Source: Rhodobacteraceae bacterium EL129
GTDB taxonomy: Bacteria; Pseudomonadota; Alphaproteobacteria; Rhodobacterales; Rhodobacteraceae
Assembly (NCBI GenBank): GCA_900313005.1
Contig: ONZJ01000002.1
Span: forward strand, 3,259,909 to 3,323,908
Direction of reading: 5' to 3'
Length of the DNA: 64,000 nucleotides
A program made the position numbers and the translations under genes. Below, in pieces: positions 33,965-42,608 of this stretch (positions are counted from its first letter, which is position 1; every line of letters begins with the position of its first letter). The notes under the pieces were generated by a model, which was given only the letters and a program-made list of their open reading frames with translations, did no database searches and was not told the DNA's origin.

Positions 33965-34984
33965 TCAGCTGATCCCATGTCGGAAAGCCGCTGAATAGCG
34001 CCCCGTCACGTGATGTTCCAATTGTCGTTCGATGTCCCCCAGGAGACTGGAAGCCCCGAACCTGAACAGGTCCGGTTGCAGCCAATCATCGCCGCATTCC
34101 TCTTTCATCATCGAGAGATACACCAATGCGTCCTTGGCCTTGGAAATCCCCCCCGCTGGCTTGAAACCGATCTTGTAGCCAGTCCGCTCACCATAATCGC
34201 GCAGCGTGCGCACCATGGTCAGGCTCACGGGGAGTGTGGCGTTGACACTTTCCTTGCCCGTTGAGGTTTTGATGAAATCCGCGCCGGCCATCATGCAGAC
34301 TTGTGAGGCCCGCGCGACATTGCGCAGGCTGTCCAACTGGCCCGTCGCCAGGATGGCCTTTACATGCGCCGCCCCACAGGCCGCACGAAAGGCTTGCATT
34401 TCATCATAGAGCGCGTGCCAATCACCGCGCAATACGTGACGGCGCGAAATCACAATGTCGATCTCTTGCGCACCTGATGCGACCGAAGCTTCGATTTCGC
34501 GCACCCGAAGATTAAACGCCGACAGCCCGTCGGGAAATCCGGTCGAGACGGCGGCGACAGGAATGCCCGTGCCCTGCAATGCCTCAACGGCTGTTTCCAC
34601 CATCTCGTGATAAACGCAGACCGCGGCTGGGGTGATGTTCAAGCTTTCAATGCCCAATGCCTCCACCAGGTCACGTCGGATCGGATGCCGGGCTTTGGCG
34701 CACAATCGCCGCACCTTGCCGGGTGTGTCATCTCCGCTGAGCGTCGTCAGATCCATCACCGCAATCGCCCGGCATAGCCACGCCGCCTGGTGTGCTTTCT
34801 TAACGGATCGCCGTGCGCTCAAGCTGCTTGCACGGCGCTCCACGGCCGAGGTGTTGACCTGTACGGAGGCCACCAGATCAAGGTCCAACTCCGTTCCCGC
34901 ATTCCGCTCAAATCGGGGGGCCGGTGTGGTGGCCGGCACTTGGTCTGAGGTCAAATGGTGCGCTTCAACGTGCTTGGTGGTCAT
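33965..34984 (-). CDS. deoC: Deoxyribose-phosphate aldolase
   Basis: A 339-aa class I aldolase that splits 2-deoxyribose 5-phosphate into acetaldehyde and glyceraldehyde 3-phosphate. The Schiff-base lysine block is ADFIKTSTGK and the second lysine block is KIGFKPAGGIS. The N-terminal 75 residues, beginning MTTKHVEAHHL, are an extension beyond the roughly 220-260 aa bacterial enzymes and give a length like the animal enzyme. The start overlaps deoB's stop as ATGA; the longer frame to 35164 is only deoB antisense-frame translation. It is followed 10 bases later by the ALDH16 gene. Confidence 0.93.
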   Translation of the reverse strand: MTTKHVEAHHLTSDQVPATTPAPRFERNAGTELDLDLVASVQVNTSAVERRASSLSARRSVKKAHQAAWLCRAIAVMDLTTLSGDDTPGKVRRLCAKARHPIRRDLVEALGIESLNITPAAVCVYHEMVETAVEALQGTGIPVAAVSTGFPDGLSAFNLRVREIEASVASGAQEIDIVISRRHVLRGDWHALYDEMQAFRAACGAAHVKAILATGQLDSLRNVARASQVCMMAGADFIKTSTGKESVNATLPVSLTMVRTLRDYGERTGYKIGFKPAGGISKAKDALVYLSMMKEECGDDWLQPDLFRFGASSLLGDIERQLEHHVTGRYSAAFRHGIS

Positions 34985-36204
34985 TTGGTTTGCCTCATCT
35001 CCTCCAGAAAGCTGGTTCCGTGGGGTGCCGGATCCACTTTCAGATGCGCGGCAATGGTGGCTCCGATGTCCGCCATATTGCGCAGTCCCAGCCCTGTTGA
35101 TGCCGCGCCTTCCAGCCTTATCAGTACCGGTACCCGTTCGCGGGTGTGATCGGTACCGCGCCATGTCGGGTCATTTCCATGATCCGCCGACAGGATCAGC
35201 ATATCGCCTACACGTAGCTGTGCAAACAACTCGGGCAGGCGCGCGTCAAATGCCTCGAGGGCAGCCGCATATCCCAGCGGATCGCGCAGGTGGCCATAGA
35301 GGGTGTCAAAATCCACGAAATTGGCAAACAGCAGGCCGCCGTCGTCCAGGTCTTTTGTCGCCCGCAGGGTCAGGTCAAACAGCGCCATGTTGCCATCAGC
35401 CTTGCGGGTCTCAGTGATCCCACGGTGCGCGTAGATGTCGCCTATCTTGCCCATGGCCAGCACCTGCCTGTCGGCCTGGCGCAATTGATCCAGTAACGTC
35501 CGGCCCTTGGGTGGCATGGTGAAATCCCGACGATGGCCTGTGCGAATAAACCCGGTGGCTGCATCCCCTGCAAAAGGACGCGCGATCACGCGGCCGATGT
35601 TGTAAGTGTCCGCAATCTTGCGTGTGGTCAGGCACAGCTCCAACAGCCGCTCCAGACCAAAGGCTTCCTCGTGGGCCGCGATCTGCAACACCGAATCCAC
35701 TGAGGTGTAGATGATCGGTTTTCCCGTGCGCAGATGCTCTGCGCCCAACTCCTCGAGCACCGCCACGCCCGATGCATGATGGTTACCCAGCACACCGGGC
35801 AGTTTGGCGTTTGTGACAATCTCATTGATCAATTCGGGTGGAAATGAATCGTGCTTACCCGAAAAAACGCGTGGCGGCTCCATCACCGGAAACCCGGTTA
35901 TCTCCCAATGACCAGATGGGGTGTCTTTGCCCGCACCTTTCTCGGTGGCGGCAGCCCAGCAACCAAACATATTGGATGTGGCTACTGGTTGGCCGTTGGC
36001 ACAGGCCATCGCCTGAAACAGGCCAAGATCAGCCATATAAGGCAAATGAAGCGGGCCTGCGACAGGTCGTTTTGCGCTGGTTGCCCCATTCGCACAAACC
36101 CCTGAAATATGGCCAAGGGTGTTTGCGCCTTCATCCCCAAAAGCCGCCGCATCCGGCGCGCCTCCAATGCCAAAACTGTCGAGGATCACAAGGATGGCAC
36201 GCAT
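34981..36204 (-). CDS. deoB: Phosphopentomutase
   Basis: A 407-aa member of the alkaline phosphatase superfamily that converts (deoxy)ribose 1-phosphate to the 5-phosphate. The N-terminal metal block is ILVILDSFGIGGAPDA, with GANTLGHI and the phosphorylated-threonine region GKDTPSGHWEITG. The C-terminal metal block is LILSADHGNDPTWRGTDHTRE. It supplies the substrate for DeoC. Its ATG overlaps the moaE stop by one base (TAATG), so deoxynucleoside catabolism here is transcribed from the moaDE-pgsA side. Confidence 0.95.
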   Translation of the reverse strand: MRAILVILDSFGIGGAPDAAAFGDEGANTLGHISGVCANGATSAKRPVAGPLHLPYMADLGLFQAMACANGQPVATSNMFGCWAAATEKGAGKDTPSGHWEITGFPVMEPPRVFSGKHDSFPPELINEIVTNAKLPGVLGNHHASGVAVLEELGAEHLRTGKPIIYTSVDSVLQIAAHEEAFGLERLLELCLTTRKIADTYNIGRVIARPFAGDAATGFIRTGHRRDFTMPPKGRTLLDQLRQADRQVLAMGKIGDIYAHRGITETRKADGNMALFDLTLRATKDLDDGGLLFANFVDFDTLYGHLRDPLGYAAALEAFDARLPELFAQLRVGDMLILSADHGNDPTWRGTDHTRERVPVLIRLEGAASTGLGLRNMADIGATIAAHLKVDPAPHGTSFLEEMRQTK

Positions 36205-36653
36205 TAATCTTTCGTCCAGCGTGTCAGTTCAGCCTCGTCTTCCGCCTTGGCCGCAACCCAGTCTTTACCGTCCTTGGTGGTCTCTTTCTTCCAAAACGGT
36301 GCACGGGATTTCAGATAATCCATCAAGAATTCGGCGGCTTCAAAGGCATCTTTTCTGTGCCGGGATGATGTGGCAACCATCATGATCATTTCGTCGGCAA
36401 CCAGCTTACCATGGCGATGAATGATCAAAATATCACCTATGTTCCATCGACTTTCCGCATCTTCAGCGATTTGCATCAGCGCTTTTTCAGTCATGCCCGG
36501 GTAATGTTCGATCTCCATCTGATCCAGACCACCCGCCACATCGCGCACAATCCCCGTGAATGTGACAACAGCGCCCATGCCCGTCTGCCGCGCGGCAAAA
36601 CCCTGCGCCTCTCGGCCCAGATCGAATGCGTGCTCCTGCACTCGTATATCCAC
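36204..36653 (-). CDS. moaE: Molybdopterin synthase catalytic subunit
   Basis: A 149-aa enzyme that adds sulfur from MoaD to cyclic pyranopterin in molybdenum cofactor synthesis. Motifs include GAVVTFTGIVRD, the IHRHGKLVADEMIMMVATSS block and the catalytic-lysine segment RAPFWKKE. It is separated from moaD by one base, and its stop overlaps the deoB start. A functional complex needs both MoaD and MoaE; both are intact here. Confidence 0.95.
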   Translation of the reverse strand: MDIRVQEHAFDLGREAQGFAARQTGMGAVVTFTGIVRDVAGGLDQMEIEHYPGMTEKALMQIAEDAESRWNIGDILIIHRHGKLVADEMIMMVATSSRHRKDAFEAAEFLMDYLKSRAPFWKKETTKDGKDWVAAKAEDEAELTRWTKD

Positions 36654-36654
36654 G

Positions 36655-36903
36655 CTACCCTCCTGTCATTGGGGGAAAGAATGCCACTTCCCTCGCATCT
36701 CCCAGAGGCGCATCAAATTCGGTCAACTCCTGGTCCACGGCGACGCGCAATGCACTCAGGTCTGCGAATGCGGCCTCATAGCGTTCTTCGCGTGTTCGCA
36801 ATTCTTCGACCAGGTCCATCACCGTGTGTGCCGAGGTCTCAACCCGATCCTTGGGGTGGCCGATCCGTTCCCGAACCCATGCAAAATAGAGCACGTCGAT
36901 CAT
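36655..36903 (-). CDS. moaD: Molybdopterin synthase sulfur carrier subunit
   Basis: An 82-aa ubiquitin-like sulfur carrier. It ends in FFPPMTGG, the required C-terminal Gly-Gly that is thiocarboxylated and feeds MoaE. The opening VLYFAWVRERIG strand is typical. It overlaps the pgsA stop by four bases, an order (pgsA-moaD-moaE) common in alphaproteobacteria. Confidence 0.94.
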   Translation of the reverse strand: MIDVLYFAWVRERIGHPKDRVETSAHTVMDLVEELRTREERYEAAFADLSALRVAVDQELTEFDAPLGDAREVAFFPPMTGG

Positions 36904-37565
36904 GGGGTATCTTTCAGGTACGGGATAGACTTATTGAAGTAATCAAACCCGGAAACCGCAGTCAGGGCGGCCGCAAGCCACAAGAGCCAAAGACCCGCAT
37001 GTCCACACCAGATCATGCCAGTGTACTTCCACTTGAGACCGTTCACGTCTTCTTCTTGCCCGGTCAAGATCGCTTCGACCAAAGCGTCATCCATGCCATA
37101 CGCGAACATACCAAAGTAGTGTTCAAACACGCCTTGGGCAAAAAGCACTGCAATTGCGATCATTTGCGCGGTCGTTTTCCACTTGGCCAGCTTGGTGACC
37201 TTCAATGTGCCTGCTGTATCGCCCAGGAATTCCCGCAAACCCGAGACGAACACTTCGCGGAACAAAATCACCGTCGTCGGCAAGACCAGCCATGGCGACA
37301 TGCTGGAGTATCCAAGGATCACCGCCAGCGCGATTACGACCATTGCCTTGTCTGCAATCGGATCCAGCATGGTGCCCAGCTTGGTGGTCTGTTTCCAAGC
37401 GCGCGCAAGGTAGCCGTCGAACCAATCGGTGGCAGCAGCACTCACGAACAGAACCAGTGCAAACCAGTCAGCCCAAGGCCTTGTAAAATATAGGAACATA
37501 ATCGCCACACCTGGTGCTGCAAGCAGCCGGAGTGTGGTCAGGATATTTGGGATGTTCCAAGTCAT
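36900..37565 (-). CDS. pgsA: CDP-diacylglycerol-glycerol-3-phosphate 3-phosphatidyltransferase
   Basis: A 221-aa inner-membrane enzyme making phosphatidylglycerol phosphate. The CDP-alcohol phosphotransferase motif is complete: DWFDGYLARAW with GTMLDPIADKAM, giving the DG-AR-G-D-D pattern. About five membrane helices surround it. It lies downstream of uvrC and is coupled to moaD. Confidence 0.94.
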   Translation of the reverse strand: MTWNIPNILTTLRLLAAPGVAIMFLYFTRPWADWFALVLFVSAAATDWFDGYLARAWKQTTKLGTMLDPIADKAMVVIALAVILGYSSMSPWLVLPTTVILFREVFVSGLREFLGDTAGTLKVTKLAKWKTTAQMIAIAVLFAQGVFEHYFGMFAYGMDDALVEAILTGQEEDVNGLKWKYTGMIWCGHAGLWLLWLAAALTAVSGFDYFNKSIPYLKDTP

Positions 37566-37619
37566 GTCCCCTGTCTAGCCCGGATTGTTGCAAGGGGGAA
37601 GATGTGCGGTTGGGATGCC

Positions 37620-39497
37620 TCATCCGTTCTCGTGGAAAAAGTCGTAAACCTTCTGAGCAAGCGCATCCGAGACACCCTCAACCGCCTTCAAGTCAGCCAA
37701 GGCCGCCCGGCTGACCGCCTTGGCCGACCCGAAGTGCTGCAAGAGCGCACGTTTGCGCGCTGCGCCAACGCCGGGCACATCGTCCAACGGAGTCGCTCCC
37801 ACGGCCTTGGCCCTTTTGGCGCGGTGGGTGCCGATGGCAAATCGGTGCGCTTCATCGCGCATCCGTTGCACGAAGTACAAGACGGGATCGTTGTGCTTCA
37901 ATGCTTTGGGGCGCTGACCTGTCCGGTGGAATTCTTCCTTGCCGTGATCACGGTCCACCCCTTTGGCTACTCCGATCATCGGCAGGTCCGTGACGCCCAT
38001 TTCGCGCATGATCTGTGCCACGGCACTGACTTGCCCCGCCCCTCCATCAATCAGCAGTAGATCAGGCCAAAGACCGTGTTCGCGATCCGGGTCGTCCTTC
38101 AACAGACGTTTGAACCGACGCATCAGAACTTCTTTCATCATGCCAAAGTCGTCACCGGGGGTCAGATCATCCCCCTTGATGTTGAACTTGCGATAGTGGT
38201 TTTTCATGAATCCTTCAGGGCCTACCACGATCATCGCGCCGACGGCATTGGTGCCCTGAATGTGGCTGTTGTCATAAACTTCAATGCGTTGCGGCACGCT
38301 TGGCAGATCAAAGGCATCTTTCAGACCCCTCAAAAGCTTGCCCTGCGTGGCCGTCTCGGACATCTTGCGCGCCAGGCTTTCACGGGCATTGCGCAAGGCA
38401 CTGTCAATCAACTCGGCTTTCTCACCCCTCTGCGGTACCAGCAACGTCACCTTGCGGCCCAGCTTTTCGGACAAGGCGCTTGTCATCAAATCCGGGTTTT
38501 CAATTGCGTTGGACAAGATCAGCTGCCGGGGCGGTTCCTTGCTGTCGTAGAACTGACCGATGAAGGCCTCAAGGGCCTCTGCTTCATCCACATGTTCACC
38601 AACGCGGGGATAGAAATCACGGTTGCCCCAGTTTTGACCGGCGCGGATGAAAAAGACCTGTACGCAGGCTTGTCCTTTCTCCAGATGCAGCGCGATCAGG
38701 TCAGCCTCATCGACAGTACGCGGGTTGATGCCCTGAGACGTCTGTACCTGCGTCAACGCCTTGATCCGATCCCGCAGTGCTGCGGCGCGCTCAAACTCCA
38801 TGGCGTCTGAGGCCTCTTGCATTTGCGAGGCAAGCTTCTCCTGAATTTCCGTGCTACGCCCGGACAGATACCTTTCAGCATCCTTCACCTGCTGCGCATA
38901 TTGCATCTTGTCGATGTGACCTACGCAAGGGGCGGTGCACCGTTTGATCTGGTACTGCAGGCACGGGCGCGTGCGGCTTTCGAACATGCTGTCAGTGCAG
39001 TTGCGCAACTGGAACACGCGTTGCAATTGCGCAAGAGTTCTGTTGACCGCGCCTGCACTGGCGAAGGGGCCGTAATAGGCACCCTGTTCCTTCTTGGCCC
39101 CGCGGTGCTTCTTGATCATGGGAAAGTCGTGTGTCTGGGTGACCAGGATGTTGGGGAAGCTTTTGTCGTCCCGTAACAGCACGTTGAACTTTGGCTTCAG
39201 TTGCTTGATCAGATTCTGTTCCAGCAACAACGCCTCGGTTTCCGTCGACGTGGTCAGGAACATCATAGACGCCGTTTCACCGATCATTCGTGCGATACGC
39301 GGCGTGTGGCCGGTGGGGCGAGCATAGCTGGAAACCCGCGCTCGCAAGTTGCGGGCTTTGCCGACATAAAGCACACGCGCCTGAGCATCCAACATCCGAT
39401 AGACGCCAGGTGATCCATCCAATGTCTTGAGATAAGACTGGATCACGGTGTGGCCCGTTTCAGGGCTTTTCTTATCGGTGTCTGAAGTCATTTGCAT
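37620..39497 (-). CDS. uvrC: Excinuclease ABC subunit C
   Basis: A nucleotide-excision-repair nuclease of about 625 aa. An N-terminal GIY-YIG domain (SPGVYRMLDAQARVLYVGKA) cuts 3' of lesions; a UVR motif (DAMEFERAAALRDRIKAL) binds UvrB; an RNase H-like domain (RIEVYDNSHIQGTNAVGAM; LLLIDGGAGQV) cuts 5'; and tandem helix-hairpin-helix motifs (DVPGVGAARKRALLQHFG) bind DNA. The open frame extends to 39569, but I start at the ATG at 39497 (MQMTSDTDK) or two codons later, as the extra 24 residues come from AT-rich leader. Upstream is a 290-base gap. Confidence 0.94.
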   Translation of the reverse strand: MQMTSDTDKKSPETGHTVIQSYLKTLDGSPGVYRMLDAQARVLYVGKARNLRARVSSYARPTGHTPRIARMIGETASMMFLTTSTETEALLLEQNLIKQLKPKFNVLLRDDKSFPNILVTQTHDFPMIKKHRGAKKEQGAYYGPFASAGAVNRTLAQLQRVFQLRNCTDSMFESRTRPCLQYQIKRCTAPCVGHIDKMQYAQQVKDAERYLSGRSTEIQEKLASQMQEASDAMEFERAAALRDRIKALTQVQTSQGINPRTVDEADLIALHLEKGQACVQVFFIRAGQNWGNRDFYPRVGEHVDEAEALEAFIGQFYDSKEPPRQLILSNAIENPDLMTSALSEKLGRKVTLLVPQRGEKAELIDSALRNARESLARKMSETATQGKLLRGLKDAFDLPSVPQRIEVYDNSHIQGTNAVGAMIVVGPEGFMKNHYRKFNIKGDDLTPGDDFGMMKEVLMRRFKRLLKDDPDREHGLWPDLLLIDGGAGQVSAVAQIMREMGVTDLPMIGVAKGVDRDHGKEEFHRTGQRPKALKHNDPVLYFVQRMRDEAHRFAIGTHRAKRAKAVGATPLDDVPGVGAARKRALLQHFGSAKAVSRAALADLKAVEGVSDALAQKVYDFFHENG

Positions 39498-39785
39498 TCT
39501 AACGTGATTCTCTGGGTTGGCTGCCACCCTATATGGGAATGAGCAAGAGGAAACCTGTCCACGAAACATGTGGATAAGTCTGGTGACAAGATTGGCATTC
39601 TCGGAATTTTCCTTTGTTTTCGGCTTAGTTCGTTAATATGCCTATTTTTTAGGCACTTTTTTAACTCGCTGAAATAAAAGGAAATAAAAGTGAGGAAAAG
39701 CCAAAACACTGAAAACATTAAAGATTTTGTAACGCTTTATTCAGTCTTTCTGTTTTAGTGTACAACTCAGATACGAATGCAGCCT
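39498..39785. other. AT-rich intergenic region upstream of uvrC
   Basis: This gap, among the longest in the window, is clearly AT-richer than its surroundings from about 39590 to 39775. It contains GCCTA-TTTTT-TAGGC (a small hairpin near 39640) and a tandem 10-base repeat, GAAATAAAAG twice, near 39670. It must hold the uvrC promoter and the end of the SDR transcript. I see no supported protein gene in it; a small RNA is possible but unproven. Confidence 0.45.
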
Positions 39786-40565
39786 TTACTCGAGGCCCAG
39801 AACGTCAGGTGTCTCCCACGACAAGTGTTGTCCCCCGTCCACCGCGATCATCTGACCGGTCACAGACCGGGCGTTGATCAGGTAGTTCAATGCGGCGGTG
39901 ATGTCCTCCTCATCCGCCCCACGCCCCAATATTGTGGCCTGCCTTTGTTGTGCAAACTGAGCGGCTGTCTGATGCTCGCCGCGCAAGGTCGGCCCCGGTC
40001 CAATAGCGTTGACGCGAATGCGAGGGGCCAACGCCTGCGCGGCCGTCTGCGTCAGAGTCCAAAGCGCTGATTTTGCCAGCGTATAACTCATGAAATCCGG
40101 GGTCAGGCGACGCACGCGTTGATCAATCATATTAATTACAAGCCCTTGCGCCTCGGGCTCGCCCTCGCTGTCCAGCACAGGGTCAGGCACCTGCGCCGCA
40201 AACGCCTGGGTCAGCACGAAAGGCGCGCGCAGGTTGCTATCGAGGTGTCGATCCCAGCTGGTGCGGGTCACGGTCTCGATGGTATCGCGTTCAAAGATCG
40301 ACGCATTGTTGATCAGCACACACAGTGATCCGCCCAATGCTTCAGCAGCCTGGGGCACAAGCTGTGCCATTTCACTTTCGTTCAGCAAGTCTGCTGGCAA
40401 GGCTTCGGCCATCCCGCCCAAAGCACGAATTTCATCAACGGTTTCGCCTGCATCTTCATGCGATTGGGAATAGTGAACGGCAACGTCGTATCCGTGTTGG
40501 GCCAAGTGCAATGCCATGGATCGGCCCAATCTGCGCGCCGCTCCTGTGACAAGTGCCCGTTTCAT
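39786..40565 (-). CDS. SDR-family oxidoreductase, FolM/pteridine-reductase-like
   Basis: A 259-aa short-chain dehydrogenase. The cofactor motif is LVTGAARRLGRSMALHLA; the arginine-rich TGxxxRxG form is typical of pteridine reductases and FolM dihydromonapterin reductases. Other motifs are LINNASIFERD, YTLAKSALW with the catalytic Tyr and Lys, and VNAIGPGPTL after the active site. It would reduce a pterin or a related carbonyl with NADPH. Its position next to uvrC is shared by many roseobacters. No folate gene is adjacent here. Confidence 0.83.
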   Translation of the reverse strand: MKRALVTGAARRLGRSMALHLAQHGYDVAVHYSQSHEDAGETVDEIRALGGMAEALPADLLNESEMAQLVPQAAEALGGSLCVLINNASIFERDTIETVTRTSWDRHLDSNLRAPFVLTQAFAAQVPDPVLDSEGEPEAQGLVINMIDQRVRRLTPDFMSYTLAKSALWTLTQTAAQALAPRIRVNAIGPGPTLRGEHQTAAQFAQQRQATILGRGADEEDITAALNYLINARSVTGQMIAVDGGQHLSWETPDVLGLE

Positions 40566-40575
40566 TGATTTCCCC

Positions 40576-41550
40576 TCAGGTCAGTACGAGGACAACATAA
40601 ATCAGATAGAGTGAAGTCAAGGCAATGCCCCATGCTTTGCCGATATCTTGCTTGAGAAACACGAAAGGGATCAAGAGCAAGGATGAGGCCAGCATGACCC
40701 AAAGGTCAAACCGCAAGAAGCCTGGCTCAACCGGGATATCCCCCACCAAAGAGGTGATCCCGATGATGGCTAAAAGGTTGAACATGTTCGACCCGATGAC
40801 GTTGCCCAGCGCCACATCCGCCTGTTTACGCAAGGCTGCCATAACGGTCGTCGCCAGTTCGGGCAGCGAAGTACCCAGCGCAACAAGCGTCAGGCCGATC
40901 ACCGCATCGCTGACACCAAAAGCTGAGGCAATGATCGAGGCATTGTCGACCAGTAGGTCAGCACCCAGGGGCAGACCGATCAAGCCAAGCAACAAGAACA
41001 GGATGATCTGCCACCAGGGCATATCGGGGTCGGCGCCTTCAATATCTTCTTCATCATCCAGATCAGAACAGGCCGCTTCGGAGCTCGCAACCGCCCGGCG
41101 GTGTTTCTGAGCATCGCGGAACGCATCGAACAGCACGTATCCCAAAGCCGCAAGCAGGATCAGGCCAGCTGTGAAATCAAACACGCCCCGGAAGGCCAGG
41201 GCAATAAACAGCACCGTCGCCGCGATCATGAACAAAAAGGTTTTCTGGCAGCTGCAACTGCTTGTGTGCAGCCCTGCCAATAAGGCGGGTACGCCCAAGA
41301 CCAGAAGGATGTTGGCAGTGTTGGATCCCACGACATTGCCCAGAGCAAGGCCCGGTTTGCCTTCCAGCACCGCATTGACACCGATGAGAAGTTCAGGAGC
41401 AGAAGTGCCAAAAGCCACAATGGTCAGGCTGACAATCAAGGCCGGAATACCCACACGCAAGCTGAGGTTCACAGCCCCCTTAACGAGCGCGTCCCCTGCC
41501 AGCAGCAAGATCACAAGGCCGAGGCCTGAAAGCAGCCAAGGGGTGATCAT
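40576..41550 (-). CDS. Calcium/sodium antiporter (CaCA family, YrbG-like)
   Basis: A 324-aa antiporter with two inverted repeats of five helices. The alpha-repeat signatures are VAFGTSAPELLIG with GNVVGSNTANILLVLG and VALGTSLPELATT with GNVIGSNMFNLLAIIG, holding the acidic residues that bind calcium or sodium. A short acidic loop (DLDDEEDIEGADPD) lies between the halves. The open frame extends to 41616, but the ATG at 41550 (MITPWLLSG) begins the first helix and overlaps the stop of a small gene as ATGA. Confidence 0.92.
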   Translation of the reverse strand: MITPWLLSGLGLVILLLAGDALVKGAVNLSLRVGIPALIVSLTIVAFGTSAPELLIGVNAVLEGKPGLALGNVVGSNTANILLVLGVPALLAGLHTSSCSCQKTFLFMIAATVLFIALAFRGVFDFTAGLILLAALGYVLFDAFRDAQKHRRAVASSEAACSDLDDEEDIEGADPDMPWWQIILFLLLGLIGLPLGADLLVDNASIIASAFGVSDAVIGLTLVALGTSLPELATTVMAALRKQADVALGNVIGSNMFNLLAIIGITSLVGDIPVEPGFLRFDLWVMLASSLLLIPFVFLKQDIGKAWGIALTSLYLIYVVLVLT

Positions 41551-41717
41551 GCGCTGCCCCCTTTTCCGCAGGAACACGGACCCTTGCCAATGCGGTAGCG
41601 CCCGCAGCTCTTGCACTTAGCCGACGCCAATCGCTGTTGACCTGGAAAGCGTAGTTTACCAAACATGCCCAGCACGCCGATAAACACCAGGAACAACATG
41701 ACGATTTTTGCGATCAT
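41547..41717 (-). CDS. 56-aa membrane-anchored zinc-ribbon-like protein
   Basis: This gene is short and easy to overlook. Translation from ATG 41717 to TGA 41547 gives one N-terminal membrane helix (KIVMLFLVFIGVLGMFG) and a basic tail with CKSC and CSC, four cysteines in a zinc-ribbon-like CxxC-x8-CxC layout, ending GKGGSA. It starts four bases after the S49 peptidase stop (41721) and its stop overlaps the antiporter start as ATGA. The coupling on both sides and the ordered cysteines argue for a real gene. I recognise no function. Confidence 0.75.
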   Translation of the reverse strand: MIAKIVMLFLVFIGVLGMFGKLRFPGQQRLASAKCKSCGRYRIGKGPCSCGKGGSA

Positions 41718-41720
41718 GAG

Positions 41721-42518
41721 TTACAGCCCGTAACGCGCATAATCGGCGCGTTCCTCTATGGCGGACACGGCATCATTGGCCAGTGTTGCACCCAAACGGC
41801 TGAACATGCCACGGCGACGTTCATATTTGCGAATGCGAACTTTCTCGCCATAGAGCTGTTTCAGCTTGGGCATCATATGCGCTTCGCCATCTACCAGCCC
41901 CAATTCGATTGCACGACGACCAAGCCAAAACTCGCCCGTGAAGATATCTTTCTCGTCGGTCAGCTTGTCGCCTCGGCGCGACAGGACGTAGTCCACAAAT
42001 CCTTCGTGCATCTGTTCTAGGATCGTGCGCAGGCGGGCCACGTCTTCCTTTTTCTCGGGCAAGAACGGGTCCATCATGGACTTGGATTTGACGGATGTGT
42101 GCACGCGGCGCTCGATGCCCTGACGGGCCAGAAACACCGGCGCGCCAAATCCAGCTGAAATGACACCGATGGATCCCACGACCGATCCGCGATCCACCCA
42201 AATATCGTCCGCTGCCAATGCCAGCCAGTATCCACCCGACGCCGCGACGTCTTCGACGAAAGCGTGCACGGGCACGGCGTGTTCTTCAGCCAATCGTCGG
42301 ATGCGGGCCGCGATCAGCGACGATTGCACCGGGGAGCCGCCAGGAGAGTTGATCACCAGCGCCACGGCGGCCGGTTTGGATTTCTTGAATGCCTTGTCGA
42401 TCAACGGGCCGAGAGCCTGATCATTCAGCTGCGATCGACCTCCGGCGCCAATGGATCCTTGTAGACGGATCACGGCGACCATGGGCTCGGATTTGGTAAA
42501 GGGGATCAGGTGCTTCAT
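41721..42518 (-). CDS. S49-family (SppA/SohB-like) serine peptidase
   Basis: A 265-aa protein with the S49 core: VAVIRLQGSIG, the SDH-like block VINSPGGSPVQSSL, and the nucleophile Ser in VAASGGYWLALAADDIW. No strong N-terminal membrane helix is visible, which sets it apart from SppA; SohB-like short forms lack it too. It would degrade signal peptides or membrane protein fragments. The start at 42518 (MKHLIPF) was chosen over an upstream frame extension. It is followed by the small zinc-ribbon-like gene. Confidence 0.88.
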   Translation of the reverse strand: MKHLIPFTKSEPMVAVIRLQGSIGAGGRSQLNDQALGPLIDKAFKKSKPAAVALVINSPGGSPVQSSLIAARIRRLAEEHAVPVHAFVEDVAASGGYWLALAADDIWVDRGSVVGSIGVISAGFGAPVFLARQGIERRVHTSVKSKSMMDPFLPEKKEDVARLRTILEQMHEGFVDYVLSRRGDKLTDEKDIFTGEFWLGRRAIELGLVDGEAHMMPKLKQLYGEKVRIRKYERRRGMFSRLGATLANDAVSAIEERADYARYGL

Positions 42519-42608
42519 GAAGGCCGATGTAGAGTGCCGCCGACCTGCAAACAAGATGTGCGCCACCCAGATGTGATGATGTGGCTCAAAAGTGACTCTG
42601 AATCTAAG

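Noticed and set aside
34985..35164. N-terminal extension of the deoC frame
   Set aside because: It overlaps the end of deoB and has no aldolase-like sequence; the ATGA overlap at 34984 gives the natural start.
39777..40070. Plus-strand 97-aa frame over the SDR gene
   Set aside because: It is an antisense shadow of a well-supported SDR gene with all its motifs.
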